The notes under the pieces are model-generated. The model was given only the letters and a program-made list of their open reading frames with translations. It was not told where the DNA came from and made no database searches. A program made the translations under genes and the position numbers. Shown piece by piece: positions 1-9,141 of a stretch of DNA of 19,557 nt. Position 1 is the first letter of the stretch. The number at the start of each line of letters is the position of its first letter. The DNA comes from Alphaproteobacteria bacterium (GTDB lineage: Bacteria; Pseudomonadota; Alphaproteobacteria; GCA-2731375): NCBI GenBank assembly GCA_030746295.1, contig JASLMY010000075.1:1-19557 (forward strand), in the 5' to 3' direction.

Positions 1-807
1 CGCGAGCGCTACTACGAGGCGCACGACCTGATCATGAAGGCCTGGCAGACGCCCGAGACCTTCGCCTTCAACGGCCGCCACAACCAGCAGCGCTACGTCA
101 ACATCTGGCCCCGGCCGGTGCAGAAGCCGCACCCGCCGATCTGGATCCCGGGCGGCGGCTCGGTCGAGACCTGGCAGTGGTGCGCCGAGATGGACTACGT
201 CTACTCCTACCTCTCCTATTTCGGCTACAAGGCCGGGCAGTCGACGGTGAAGGGCTTCTGGGACGAGATGGACCGGCTGGGCAAGGACCGGAACCCCTAC
301 CGGGCCGGATTCCTGCAGTTCGTCGGCGTCGCCGAGACGCACGAGGAGGCGTTGCGGCTCTATAAGGAACCGGCGGAATACTTCTACGACCGCTGCCTGC
401 GCCTCGACCCCCGCTTCGCCCAGCCGCCCGGCTACACGACCGAAGCGACCGTGCGCGCCCGTGTCGAGTCCATGATCAGCCGGGCTGCCGACCAGGCGCT
501 GGCCCGGCGGCCAACGGCGCGCGAGTTCCAGGACATTCTCGACGAAGGCTACGTCATCGTCGGCACCCCCGACGAGGTCGCCGAGCGGCTGCGCGAGGTG
601 GTGACCGACCTCAACATCGGCCATCTGATGCTGCTCTTGCAGTTCGGCAACATGGGCGCCGATCTCGCCAAGTACAACACCAAGCTCTTCGCCGAAGAGG
701 TCAAGCCGCAGATCGAAGGCCTCTTTGACGACGAGTGGGAGGATCACTGGTGGCCCCGCCCGATGGCCCGCAAGCAGCCGGCCGCGCCGTTGGCGGCGGC
801 GTCATGA
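1..807 (+). CDS. LLM-class flavin-dependent oxidoreductase, 3' part
   Basis: This is the C-terminal part of a luciferase-like (bacterial luciferase TIM-barrel) monooxygenase. The frame is open from base 1, before the internal Met codon at 34, so the true start lies upstream of the window; 268 codons are visible. The family uses reduced flavin and O2 to oxidise small organic molecules in the cytoplasm. Visible support is the family-like segment KPHPPIWIPGGGS near residues 44-56 of the visible part (sheet leading into the flavin phosphate region), then a helical part ending in GTPDEVAERLREV, a hallmark of the LLM C-terminal barrel (the 'G(T/S)P' turn before the last helix). The stop codon overlaps the next start as ATGA, so the pair is very probably translationally coupled. 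Family assignment is firm; the substrate is not identifiable from this sequence. Confidence 0.88.
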   Translation, partial: RERYYEAHDLIMKAWQTPETFAFNGRHNQQRYVNIWPRPVQKPHPPIWIPGGGSVETWQWCAEMDYVYSYLSYFGYKAGQSTVKGFWDEMDRLGKDRNPYRAGFLQFVGVAETHEEALRLYKEPAEYFYDRCLRLDPRFAQPPGYTTEATVRARVESMISRAADQALARRPTAREFQDILDEGYVIVGTPDEVAERLREVVTDLNIGHLMLLLQFGNMGADLAKYNTKLFAEEVKPQIEGLFDDEWEDHWWPRPMARKQPAAPLAAAS

Positions 808-1586
808 ACGGTGTGTCGGAGCGTACCGTCGAGGTCGGCGGCCAGGCTTGCCGGGTCTGGGAAAAAGGCACCGGCGCGCCGCTCGGCTTCCTGTCCGGGC
901 TCGGCGGGCTCATGCGCTGGACGCCTTTCCTCGACCGCCTGGCCGAGCACCGGCGCGTCATCGCCCCTTCACTGCCGGGATTTCCGGGCTCGGGCCGGGG
1001 CCACGACGCTCTCGACAGCCAGCTCGACTGGATCCTGGCAACGCACGACCTCTTGGCCGCGGCGGAGCTGAAGGGCGCCGACCTCGTCGGCGTCTCGATC
1101 GGCGCCTCGCTCGCCGCCGAGGTTGCGGGCATCTGGCCGGAGATGGTCCGCCGCCTGGTGCTGGTAGCACCGCTCGGCATCTTCGACGAGGCCGAACCGG
1201 TGGCGGACGTCTGGGCCCAGCCGCCGGGCGAGCAGGGCGTCGTGCTGGCGCGCGACGCGCAAGCCTACGAGGCGGCGACGGCGGTGCCCGACGGCGAGGA
1301 CCTGGCGGAATGGCAGATCCTGGGCATTCGCGCCAACGAGGCGGCGGCGCGCATCCTCTGGCCGTTGAGCGATACCCGGATCGCCAAGCGGCTCGGCCGC
1401 ATCGGTCAGGACACGCTGATCCTCTGGGGCGAGGACGATGCCGTGATCCCGGCGAGCTATGCCAAGCGATTTGCGAACGAAATCTTGGGGCCGACGACGC
1501 TGGCGACGATCCCGGGCGCGGGGCATCTGGCCGAGATCGACGCGCCCGATCAGGTCGCCGAAGCCGTGCTCGAGTTTCTCGGCTGA
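804..1586 (+). CDS. alpha/beta-fold hydrolase
   Basis: A 260-residue alpha/beta hydrolase, typical length for the single-domain family. The nucleophile elbow is GVSIG (Ser98). The acid is one of the Asp pair in WGEDDAVIP (Asp211/212) and the histidine is in GAGHLAEID (His241), so the catalytic triad is complete. The N-terminal loop GLGGLMRW resembles the oxyanion-hole region. I chose the ATG at 804 because it overlaps the upstream stop codon (ATGA); an in-frame ATG at 735 would add 23 residues read inside the upstream gene with no family similarity. Coupling to a flavin monooxygenase suggests it hydrolyses the oxygenated product, such as an ester or lactone, but that is inference. Confidence 0.9.
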   Translation: MNGVSERTVEVGGQACRVWEKGTGAPLGFLSGLGGLMRWTPFLDRLAEHRRVIAPSLPGFPGSGRGHDALDSQLDWILATHDLLAAAELKGADLVGVSIGASLAAEVAGIWPEMVRRLVLVAPLGIFDEAEPVADVWAQPPGEQGVVLARDAQAYEAATAVPDGEDLAEWQILGIRANEAAARILWPLSDTRIAKRLGRIGQDTLILWGEDDAVIPASYAKRFANEILGPTTLATIPGAGHLAEIDAPDQVAEAVLEFLG

Positions 1587-1637
1587 GACTCCGGGCGGCG
1601 ATCGGCAGGGCATATCGGCGTCGATCGGATCGGAGAC

Positions 1638-3542
1638 ATGAACAGGGCGTCGCCGGCTGACACGGAGAGCGGCGCCGGTGGCGGCGAGCCTCGGCGGCTC
1701 GGCATTCTCTGGTTGCCGCTCGTCCTTCTCGTCGTCCTGCATCTGGGTAGTCTCGCGCGCGACGGCGGCGCCGTCCTCGGCGGGGTACTGGACGGGCCCG
1801 ATTCATACATGCGATTGGTCCGGGTGGCGGAGTTGGCCGAGAGCGGTGCCTGGTACAGCTCGCGCATGCCACGTAGCAACACGCCCTACGGCGAAGAGCT
1901 GCATTGGACGCGCCCTTTTGACGTTCTGCTCCTCGCTGGTGGTTCCGCCTTTGGCCTCGGTGGTGGCCTCGATTTCGGCCTGCGCCTCTGGAGCCTACTC
2001 TTTGGTCCGCTCCTGCATCTCGCCACGGTGCTGGCTCTGATCTGGTCGGTACGGCCGCTGCTCGACCGTCAGACACAGTTCCTGATGGCCTTGATGGCGC
2101 TCTTTCAGGCCAGCGTCTTTTACCAGTTCCTCCCCGGACGGGTCGACCACCATGGCTTGCTGGCGTTTCTCTTCGTCGTCTTGACGGGGCTCGGCATTCG
2201 GATCATCGGTGCGCCGGAGGCGCGACGCCCGGCCATCGTGGCCGGCGCATTGGCGGCCCTGGCCGTCTGGTTGAGCGTTGAAGGCGGGCTCGCCATTGCC
2301 GTCGCTCTGGCGGCCATCGTCATCGTCTGGCTCACCCGTCCTGCCGAGGGCGCCGTCGCCGGCCTTCGGTTCTCGGCCTCGGCAGCGCTCGGCCTCGCCC
2401 TGGCGATCGCCATCGAGCGGCCGCCGGCGGAGTGGCTCGCCGACGAGTACGACCGCATATCGATCGTGCATCTCTGGGCCTTCGTCTCGAGCGCCCTCTT
2501 CTGGCTCTGCCTCCATCTCTGGTTCCGACATGGCCGCGAGCCGCCGCTGACGGCACGGCTGTCGCTGCTGGGCCTCGGCGTTGTTGTCGGGGGCGCCGCC
2601 ATGTGGGCGGGCTATCCGAAGTTCTTCGCCGGACCGATGGCCGAAGTGGCACCCGCGATCAAGGCGCTCTGGTTCCAGCGTGTTACCGAGGTCATGTCGC
2701 CGGTCGCCCAACCAGGCCTTGGCCACACGATCCATCTTCTCTGTCTTTATCTGGGGGCGGTTCTGCCGGCCCTGCTCTATCTGCCGGCCTTGATCCGGCA
2801 CATCGAAGGTGTTCGGCGACGATGCTGGTTGCTGCTGGCGCTGACGCTCGTCGCGGCGACGGCGCTGGGGCTCTACCAACTCAGGTGGAGCACCTATGCG
2901 CAACTGGCCGCGATGCCGGCCTATGCGGTGCTGTTGAGCCGCACCTTGGCGTTGCTGGGCCTCTCGCTGACCGGAGATACCGTGGTGCCGCGATCGATAG
3001 CCCGCCTGTTGGCACCGGCCTTCGGCCGCGTGATCGTGCTGCTGGCCTTCGGCTTCGGCTTCATCGCCTTCGGCTGGCTTTTCAAGCCTGGCGGAGAGGC
3101 CGCGGCGACGGAGACCGCGGCACAGATAGTGCGGGCCTGCGATCTCAGATCCATCAGCCGCCATCTCGATGATTCATCCATCCATGGCAACCGCTCGCGA
3201 CGGATCCTCACCTATATCTTCGACGGCCCGGAGATCCTCTATCGGACCCGGCATCAGGTGGTCGGGACACCCTATCATCGAAACGACGCCGGCATGCTGG
3301 ACACCTATGCCTTCTTCAGCGCGGCCGAGGACGCGACCGCGCGCCGGATCGCGGCGAAGCGCGGCATCGAGCTCGTGCTGCTCTGCCCGAGCGGCAGCGA
3401 GCGGCTCTTCTACACCGGTGGCGAGGCGGAGATCCTGCTCGACCGACTGGCCCGGGACGCGGCACCGGCCTGGCTGAAGCCGTTGCCGCTGCCACCGGCG
3501 CTTGCCAGCCAATACCGCCTCTTCGAGGTCCGGCTCCGATGA
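1638..3542 (+). CDS. polytopic membrane protein, remote STT3/PglB-like (GT-C), copy 1
   Basis: A 634-residue protein with a short polar N-terminus, about a dozen hydrophobic segments up to roughly residue 480, and a soluble C-terminal domain. Several landmarks line up with oligosaccharyltransferase-type GT-C enzymes: GPDSY (53-57) after the first membrane segment, where STT3 and PglB have the first acidic motif; NTPYGEELHW (81-90), like the STT3 loop with Pro-Gly and Trp; DHH (170-172) in FLPGRVDHHG, like the archaeal AglB Asp-His-His; and TYIFDGPE (525-532), placed like the WWDYG motif but degenerate. If real, it would move a lipid-linked sugar or similar group at the periplasmic face. A GGAG lies just before the ATG with short spacing. 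The next gene is a paralogue. No glycan-biosynthesis gene is nearby. The GT-C reading is inference; 'conserved membrane protein' is the cautious call. Confidence 0.72.
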   Translation: MNRASPADTESGAGGGEPRRLGILWLPLVLLVVLHLGSLARDGGAVLGGVLDGPDSYMRLVRVAELAESGAWYSSRMPRSNTPYGEELHWTRPFDVLLLAGGSAFGLGGGLDFGLRLWSLLFGPLLHLATVLALIWSVRPLLDRQTQFLMALMALFQASVFYQFLPGRVDHHGLLAFLFVVLTGLGIRIIGAPEARRPAIVAGALAALAVWLSVEGGLAIAVALAAIVIVWLTRPAEGAVAGLRFSASAALGLALAIAIERPPAEWLADEYDRISIVHLWAFVSSALFWLCLHLWFRHGREPPLTARLSLLGLGVVVGGAAMWAGYPKFFAGPMAEVAPAIKALWFQRVTEVMSPVAQPGLGHTIHLLCLYLGAVLPALLYLPALIRHIEGVRRRCWLLLALTLVAATALGLYQLRWSTYAQLAAMPAYAVLLSRTLALLGLSLTGDTVVPRSIARLLAPAFGRVIVLLAFGFGFIAFGWLFKPGGEAAATETAAQIVRACDLRSISRHLDDSSIHGNRSRRILTYIFDGPEILYRTRHQVVGTPYHRNDAGMLDTYAFFSAAEDATARRIAAKRGIELVLLCPSGSERLFYTGGEAEILLDRLARDAAPAWLKPLPLPPALASQYRLFEVRLR

Positions 3543-5353
3543 CGATCAGGGGCGCGATCGCGGGTGGGCTCGCCCTCCTGGTCCTGATCCATGTCGCGAT
3601 CCTCGCCGTCGGCCGCCAGCCGCTCGCCGAGCGCGGGCTGAGCGGCCCCGATTCCTACACCCGCATGGTGCAGGTGGGTGAGCTCTGGCGGAGCGGCGAA
3701 TGGCACCAAGCGACCCTGCCGCGCAGCAACACGCCCTTCGGCGAGCCTCGGGTCTGGACCCGCGCCTTCGATATCGTGCTGCTGGCGGGCGCCTTGGTCA
3801 TGACGCCGGCGGTCGGCTTTGACACCGCACTACATCTCTGGGCCCTACTGGTCGGGCCATTGCTGCATCTGGCGGCACTGGCGGCGCTGCTTTGGGCGGT
3901 GGCGCCGTTGTTGGGTGTCGAGGCGCTGGTCTATCTCGCCGTCCTGTTCCCGTTCCAGGTCTCGGTCACGGCCCAGTTCATGAGCGGGCGCCCCGATCAC
4001 CATGCCTTGCAGGCGCTTCTCTTCGTCGTCCTGGTGGGCCTCGGCATTCGTCTCCTGGCCGACGTGGCGCGGCGATCGGTGGTGGCGCTGGCGGCACTGG
4101 CGGCGGCGGCGGCGCTCTGGGTCAGCGTCGAGGGCCTGCTCGTGGTCGGGCTCGTCTTCGCCGCACTGGGTCTGGCGTGGACCGGGCGCGGCCTGGCGGT
4201 GGCGCGCCGGGGCCTCGGCTTCGCCGCGCTGCTGGCTGCCGCTTTGATCGTGGTCCTGGCGATCGAGCGTCCGCCCGCACGCTGGCCGGCCGCGGACTAC
4301 GACCGCCTCTCGGCCGTGCACCTCTGGCTGGTGGTCCTCGTCGCCGGGGCTTGGCTGGTAGCGCTCGCGGGCGAAGCCTGGGCCCGGATCGTGATACCCC
4401 CTGGTTGGCGGGTGGTCCTGGCCGTGGCGCTCATCGGCGCCGTGGCGGCGGCGATGTGGCTCGTCTTTCCCGCCTTTTTCGGCGGGCCGATGGTGGCCGT
4501 GCCGCCGGAGGTTCTGGCGCTTTGGCAGCAGCACATCTCGGAGTTCCGGCCGGCGCTCGATCGGGCGAGCCTGGCGAACAGCCTACATCTGATCCTGGTC
4601 TTCCTCGGCCCGGCGCTGCCGGCACTGCTCTATCTGCCGTTTCTCGTCCGCCGCGCCGAGCCGTCGGCGCGGCGCGGCTGGCTCTTGCTTGGCCTGGCCC
4701 AGGCAGTTTATCTGCCGCTCTCGCTCTATCAGCTCCGGTGGGGGATCTATGCCGAATTGTTGAGCCTGCCGATCTATGCCCGGATCCTGCAGGATCTGGC
4801 GGCCGTCTTGCTGCGCCCCGCCATCGCCGCTCCGGTGCGTGGCCTGTCCAAGGCCGCACTGGTGCTGCTCTTCGCCCTCGGACCGGTCTCGCTCGGATGG
4901 CTGGCCCGGCCGGCACCGGCCCCGGACGTGGCGGGGGCGAGCGTCCAGTTCTGCGACATTCGCGCGGTCTCGGCCTACCTGATGCGTCCCGACACCTATG
5001 GCGATCGGCCGCGGCGCCTTCTCACCTACATCTTCGACGGCCCCGAGTTGCTCTACCGCACGCACCACAGCGTCGTCGCCACGCCGGACCACGCCAACGC
5101 CGAGGGCATTGCCGATACGCTCGCGTTCTTCGCCGCCGCCGACCCGGAGGCGGCACGAACGGTTGCCGCCAAACGCGGCATCGAGCTGTTGCTGCTCTGC
5201 CCGGCCGAGCGCGAGAGCCGACAGTATCTGAGGGAGGGAGAGGCCAGCCTGCTCGCGCGCCTGATCGCCGGCGCGCCGCCGCCCTGGCTGGCCCCGATGC
5301 CGCTGCCCGGCACGCTTGGCGACGATTATCTGCTGTTCGAAGTACGGCTTTAG
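3539..5353 (+). CDS. polytopic membrane protein, remote STT3/PglB-like (GT-C), copy 2
   Basis: A 604-residue paralogue of the preceding protein, similar along its whole length. Shared blocks are GPDSY (36-40), PRSNTPFGE (61-69), WTRAFD (73-78), DHH (153-155), the AIERPPA segment, YQLRW, LTYIFDGPE (495-503) and the C-terminal AKRGIEL–LLCP stretch ending in LLFEVRL. It lacks the 15 or so polar residues that start copy 1. Its ATG overlaps the stop codon of copy 1 (ATGA), so the two are probably made together, perhaps as a heteromeric pair or as enzymes with related specificity. The blocks kept in both copies are the best guide to functional residues. The 3' end lies only 10 bp from the end of the convergent GGDEF–EAL gene. 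Assignment limits are as for copy 1. Confidence 0.72.
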   Translation: MTIRGAIAGGLALLVLIHVAILAVGRQPLAERGLSGPDSYTRMVQVGELWRSGEWHQATLPRSNTPFGEPRVWTRAFDIVLLAGALVMTPAVGFDTALHLWALLVGPLLHLAALAALLWAVAPLLGVEALVYLAVLFPFQVSVTAQFMSGRPDHHALQALLFVVLVGLGIRLLADVARRSVVALAALAAAAALWVSVEGLLVVGLVFAALGLAWTGRGLAVARRGLGFAALLAAALIVVLAIERPPARWPAADYDRLSAVHLWLVVLVAGAWLVALAGEAWARIVIPPGWRVVLAVALIGAVAAAMWLVFPAFFGGPMVAVPPEVLALWQQHISEFRPALDRASLANSLHLILVFLGPALPALLYLPFLVRRAEPSARRGWLLLGLAQAVYLPLSLYQLRWGIYAELLSLPIYARILQDLAAVLLRPAIAAPVRGLSKAALVLLFALGPVSLGWLARPAPAPDVAGASVQFCDIRAVSAYLMRPDTYGDRPRRLLTYIFDGPELLYRTHHSVVATPDHANAEGIADTLAFFAAADPEAARTVAAKRGIELLLLCPAERESRQYLREGEASLLARLIAGAPPPWLAPMPLPGTLGDDYLLFEVRL

Positions 5354-5363
5354 GCCGGCCGTC

Positions 5364-7764
5364 TCAAGCGCTGGCGGCGCTCGCCTGGCCGTTGTGGGCG
5401 ATGACGAACTCGATGAAGGCGGCGGCGTGCAACGGCTTGCTGATCCAATAGCCCTGGGCCTCGTCGCAGCCCTTGGCGCGCAGAAACTCGAACTGGGACT
5501 CGTCCTCGACTCCCTCGGCGACGACGGCGAGGCGCAAGCTGTGCGCCAGATTGATGATCGCCGTAGTTATATTGGCGCTGTCGCCGTCGGTGATCACGTC
5601 CCGGACGAAGGTCTGGTCGATCTTCAGGCTGTCGATCGGGAAGCGTGACAGATAGGCCATCGAGGAATAGCCGGTGCCGAAGTCGTCGATCGCCAGGCTG
5701 AGGCCGAGCTCGCGCAGCTCTGACAGGATGCTGTTGGCCGACGCGCCCGTCGCCATCGCCATGCCTTCGGTGATCTCGAGCTCCAGGCTGCGGGGGTCGA
5801 TCCGGGAGTTCTCCATGGCATTCTTGATGACGTCGATCAGGTTTTCGCGCTTGAAGTCGGCCGGCGACAGGTTGAAGGAGATCTTCAGGCTCGGCAGCCC
5901 GGCATCGCTCCATTCCCTGATCTGCTGACAGAGCTTGCGCAGCACGGTGTCGGTGACCTTGGGGATCAGGCCGGTGTTCTCGGCGACCGGAATGAAAAGC
6001 CCGGGCGAGACCATGCCGCGTTCCTCGTGGTACCAGCGAACCAGGGCCTCGGCGCCGACGACGCGCCCGCTGGCGAGGTCGACCTTGGGCTGGAAGTTGA
6101 GGAACAGGTCCTCGGCCTCGAGCGCCTTGCGAAGGTCTTGCTCGAGGGCTTTGCGCTCCTGCACATCGGCGTTCATGTCCGAGTCGTAGAGCCGATACTT
6201 GTTCCGCCCTTCCTGCTTGGCGCGATAGAGCGCGAGGTCGGCGTTCTTGATCAGCTTGTCGGGCTCCACGTCGTCGTGCGGGAACACCGTGACGCCGATG
6301 CTGGTGCCGGTGAAAACGCGCTCGTCGCCGAGATCGAAAGGCTGCGCGAGGCTGTTGATGATCCGTCGGGCCAGCACCTCGACGCCGATTTCGCTGTTGA
6401 GGTTGGTCTGGATGATGCCGAACTCGTCGCCGCCGAGGCGGCAGACGGTGTCCGACCTTCGGGCGCATTCCAACAGCCGTTCCGCGACCTGCTTCAAGAG
6501 CGCGTCTCCGGCGGGGTGGCCGAGTGTATCGTTGACGTCTTTGAAATGGTCGAGGTCCAAGAGCAGCACCGCCACCATCCGCTCGATGCGGCCGGCGCTG
6601 CTCAGCGCCTCGGCCAGGCGTTCCTGAAAGACGACGCGGTTCGGCAGACTGGTCAGCGAATCCAGATTGGCGATTCGGCGCAAGGCTTCCTCCGAGCGCT
6701 GTCGCCGCTCGGCGATGCGATTGATGGTCTCGGCCAGCTTTCCGAACTCGTCGTCTCGCTCCATGGAGATGCGATAGCCGAGGTCGCCGCTGCCCATGGA
6801 CCGGGCGCCCTCGGTCAGGGCCACGATCGGCCTGACAATGCCGCGAATCAGAACCAGGGCCGTACTGGCGCCCATCAAGCCGCCGAACGCTGTCATGACG
6901 CTGAGGTAGATGATGACCCGGTCGATGCCATCGGCCACGTCTTTCCAGGTGGTGCGTCGCAGTTCCTCCAGCCGTGGCAAGGTGATCGTCTCGACATCGT
7001 CGGCGAGCGCCGCTATCGCCTTCTCGAAGTCGCCGACGGCGGCGAGCCGCCGCGTCCGCGGCCCCGACCACGAGCGCGGCCTGCCGGCGAACCTCGGCGA
7101 AGTCGGCCGCCAGGTCGCGGAACCACCGCTGGCCGGCGTCGCTGGTGCCGCCGGCCGAATAAAGCGAGCCCAGCGTCTCGAAACTCGTCTCGGCCTGCTT
7201 CAGCACCGGCTGGTAGGAGAGGCCCGGCGCGCCCGCGTAAGCGTTGATCGTGTTTTCCAGTTGGTGCAGCCGGGTCTGGACCTCGCGGGCACGGTTGCGG
7301 CGCTGTAGCGACCACACTTCGCCGGCGGGGCCGCCGCTCTCGATATAGCGATCGATTCGCTCGGAGGCCTTCCGGCCCGAGGACTGGAACAGCCGCAATG
7401 CGGCCTCTCTCTTCTCGCCCTCGTCCTTGGCCCCTGTGCCCAGTCGGCGCAACTCGTCCAGTCGTTTCGCGATCGCGTCACCGGCCGCGGCACCGATTGT
7501 GCCCAACTCGGCGTTCCGGGCCTGGGCTTCGTCCAGGGCGTCGAGCCATGCATCGCCGCCATCGCGCAGGCTCGGGACACTGGCCCGCAGGGCCCGACCG
7601 AGGCCTCTGACGGCGTCTGCTTGCCGGCCTTCGAACGCGGAAACACGGTCGAAGTCCGCCTCTGTCCGCGTGCTCAGCAAGGAGGCGACGGCGCTGGTGA
7701 TGAAGAAGAGAAATAGGAGGACGCCGAATGCCAGCGCTACCCGCTTCGCGATGCCGAAGGTCAT
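5364..7764 (-). pseudogene. membrane-bound GGDEF–EAL c-di-GMP enzyme, split by a frameshift
   Basis: Read from the ATG at 7764, the frame encodes a transmembrane helix (about residues 8-30) and a helical, presumably periplasmic, sensor domain to about residue 240. It then turns into an arginine-rich stretch. The proper continuation (EKAIAALADDVET, second membrane helix near 283-310, HAMP linker, GGDEF, EAL) lies in another frame ending at 5364. Removing one base gives 2,400 bases, a 799-residue protein. In that numbering GGDEF is at 444-448 with an RRSD inhibitory site just before it, and EAL is at 572-574. EAL-domain residues are intact (LELEITEG, DDFGTGYSS, AEGVED), so both cyclase and phosphodiesterase sites look functional. 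The ATG is the only usable start because an in-frame TGA lies close upstream, though the ribosome site is weak. A sequencing error, a real mutation or programmed shifting are all possible. Confidence 0.85.
7036..7060 (-). other. probable frameshift point in the GGDEF–EAL gene
   Basis: On the minus strand the N-terminal frame makes sense up to VVGAADAAA and then reads five arginines in a row. The other frame makes sense from LAAVGDFEKAIAALADD onward. The switch requires skipping one base within a GC-rich stretch of repeated gcc/gcg units, a typical place for a one-base insertion or a base-calling error. The wrong frame stays open to 5350, so it forms one 804-codon open frame whose last two thirds are not the real protein. 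Confidence 0.75.
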
Positions 7765-7926
7765 GCCCGGTCGCCCAGTGCCACGTCCACCTCAGTCGCG
7801 ACCGACGGCTCAATGTGACGAGGTCCGCGGCCCTGGCCTCGTCCCAAAAGACCGGATCCATCGAACCCGATCGCAACGGCTACGGTCGGTAGCCCTCGAC
7901 CCCGAAGGCGAATCATCTGGAAAATT

Positions 7927-7954
7927 ACTATCATCGGCGGGCCGAGCTTGTCCA
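7927..7954 (-). promoter_or_regulatory. candidate promoter for the GGDEF–EAL gene
   Basis: On the minus strand TGGACA (7949-7954, five of six match to the -35 consensus) and GATAGT (7927-7932, four of six match to the -10) are separated by 16 bases. The site lies in the 220-bp gap 7765-7984, the longest non-coding gap of the minus-strand block, about 160 bases before the ATG at 7764. The gap is locally AT-richer here. I see no convincing terminator in the gap. Inference from consensus only. Confidence 0.35.
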
Positions 7955-7984
7955 ACGAGGATGGTTTCGGCGGTGGCGGGGAAG

Positions 7985-9124
7985 TCAGTGCCGCTCGATC
8001 GTCAGCTCGAAGACGGCGCCGCGATAGACGATCAGGATCTTGGTGTCGCCGGCGGCGATGCGCGCGTTCAGCTTGGCGCTGTTCACGTAGTCGTGGTGCG
8101 TCACGTATTTGCCCATGCTCTTGTCGATTGCCTGGCCCGGTGCGGCGACCGCCTTTTCGATGTCGGGAAAGACGCCGCTCTGCATCTCGCCGTCGGGTAT
8201 GACGATCGCGCCCGCGCTGCGCGCGGCTTCGGCCTCGCTGCCCGAGAGGCGTCGCGCCGTGATCGTATCGGACTTCCGATAGTAGCCGAGGCGCTGCATT
8301 TCCTTACCCGTCCGCAGCCGGGCCTCGCCTTCCGGCAGCCCTTGGCTCTTGAATCTCCGCAGCGCCTCGGCATGGGCGGAGCGCATCGCTCTGAGGCGCT
8401 CGACCTCGGCGAAGATCGAGCGCTCCTCGAGCCAACGCGGCTCGGGCATGCCGTTGGGAAACAATTTGCGGTAGCGCGCGCTTTCGAGCTGGATGTCCAG
8501 GCCGCCACTGCCGTGATCCACGGCCAGGATGGCGAGCGGGTAATATTGGGGGCCACGCGGCGTCATCAGCTCTTTCCCGTCCCGGACAGCGTCCTCGTTG
8601 TAGCCCGTGGTGGTGAAATGGCCGTTTTGCCATGAATCGGTCTCCTCGAAGCTGTCGGTGAGGTTGTTCCAGCGACGGCGGAGGCCGAAACTCTCGGAGC
8701 GGGGGACCTTGGGCAGGCTGACGGCGACGGTGTATTCGAGGCCGCCATTCTCGGCCCAGCGGAGGCGGACCCGCGGGATGGCGTAAAGGCGGCCGCGGTA
8801 GTGCCTCAGGTGCCGGCCTTCGAGGGGCGAGGCGGGCCAACGCTTCAGCGCTTCGATGCTGCTGCTTTCAAGGTCCAGGCGGTTCAAGGAGAAGCGATCG
8901 CCGAGCACGTAGGCGTGTGCCGGCGGCGTGAAGTGCTCGTAGCCGAGGCCCCAGCTGATGCCTTCCGTCTCGCGGTGCACGAAGTAGATGCCGCTACCGT
9001 CCTGGGCGTAGATCGGGGCGTAGAAGCCTTCCAGCCGGTCGTAGCGCACCCGATAGACGACGCCCAGGCCAACCAGCCCGGCGATGACGACGGCGACGAG
9101 CAGGGCGACGAGCCATTTCGCCAT
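7985..9124 (-). CDS. membrane-anchored protein of unknown function
   Basis: A 379-residue protein I do not recognise. Residues 4-26 form one strong hydrophobic helix after a short Lys-containing start, so the rest is probably held on the periplasmic side by an uncleaved anchor. The remainder is hydrophilic and rich in aromatic and basic residues, with short blocks such as DGSGIYFVHRETEG (about 43-56), PRGPQYYPLAILAVDHG in the middle and GKYVTHHDYVN near the end. A charged helical stretch around residues 235-290 may be coiled or extended. There are no Cys-based or obvious catalytic motifs. It starts 17 bases after the HisI-like gene and is the last gene of the NadC-like run, so it is probably co-transcribed. 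Nothing in the sequence gives its role. Confidence 0.75.
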   Translation of the reverse strand: MAKWLVALLVAVVIAGLVGLGVVYRVRYDRLEGFYAPIYAQDGSGIYFVHRETEGISWGLGYEHFTPPAHAYVLGDRFSLNRLDLESSSIEALKRWPASPLEGRHLRHYRGRLYAIPRVRLRWAENGGLEYTVAVSLPKVPRSESFGLRRRWNNLTDSFEETDSWQNGHFTTTGYNEDAVRDGKELMTPRGPQYYPLAILAVDHGSGGLDIQLESARYRKLFPNGMPEPRWLEERSIFAEVERLRAMRSAHAEALRRFKSQGLPEGEARLRTGKEMQRLGYYRKSDTITARRLSGSEAEAARSAGAIVIPDGEMQSGVFPDIEKAVAAPGQAIDKSMGKYVTHHDYVNSAKLNARIAAGDTKILIVYRGAVFELTIERH

Positions 9125-9141
9125 CGTAGGCCGCCGGTGCC

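Noticed and set aside
735..803. N-terminal extension of the alpha/beta hydrolase from the ATG at 735
   Set aside because: It lies wholly inside the upstream gene, lacks a ribosome site and family similarity, and the ATGA overlap at 804 is the better start.
5350..7058. The C-terminal two thirds of the 804-codon minus-strand frame as a real protein
   Set aside because: It is Arg/Gln/His-rich and motif-free, whereas the neighbouring frame encodes HAMP, GGDEF and EAL.
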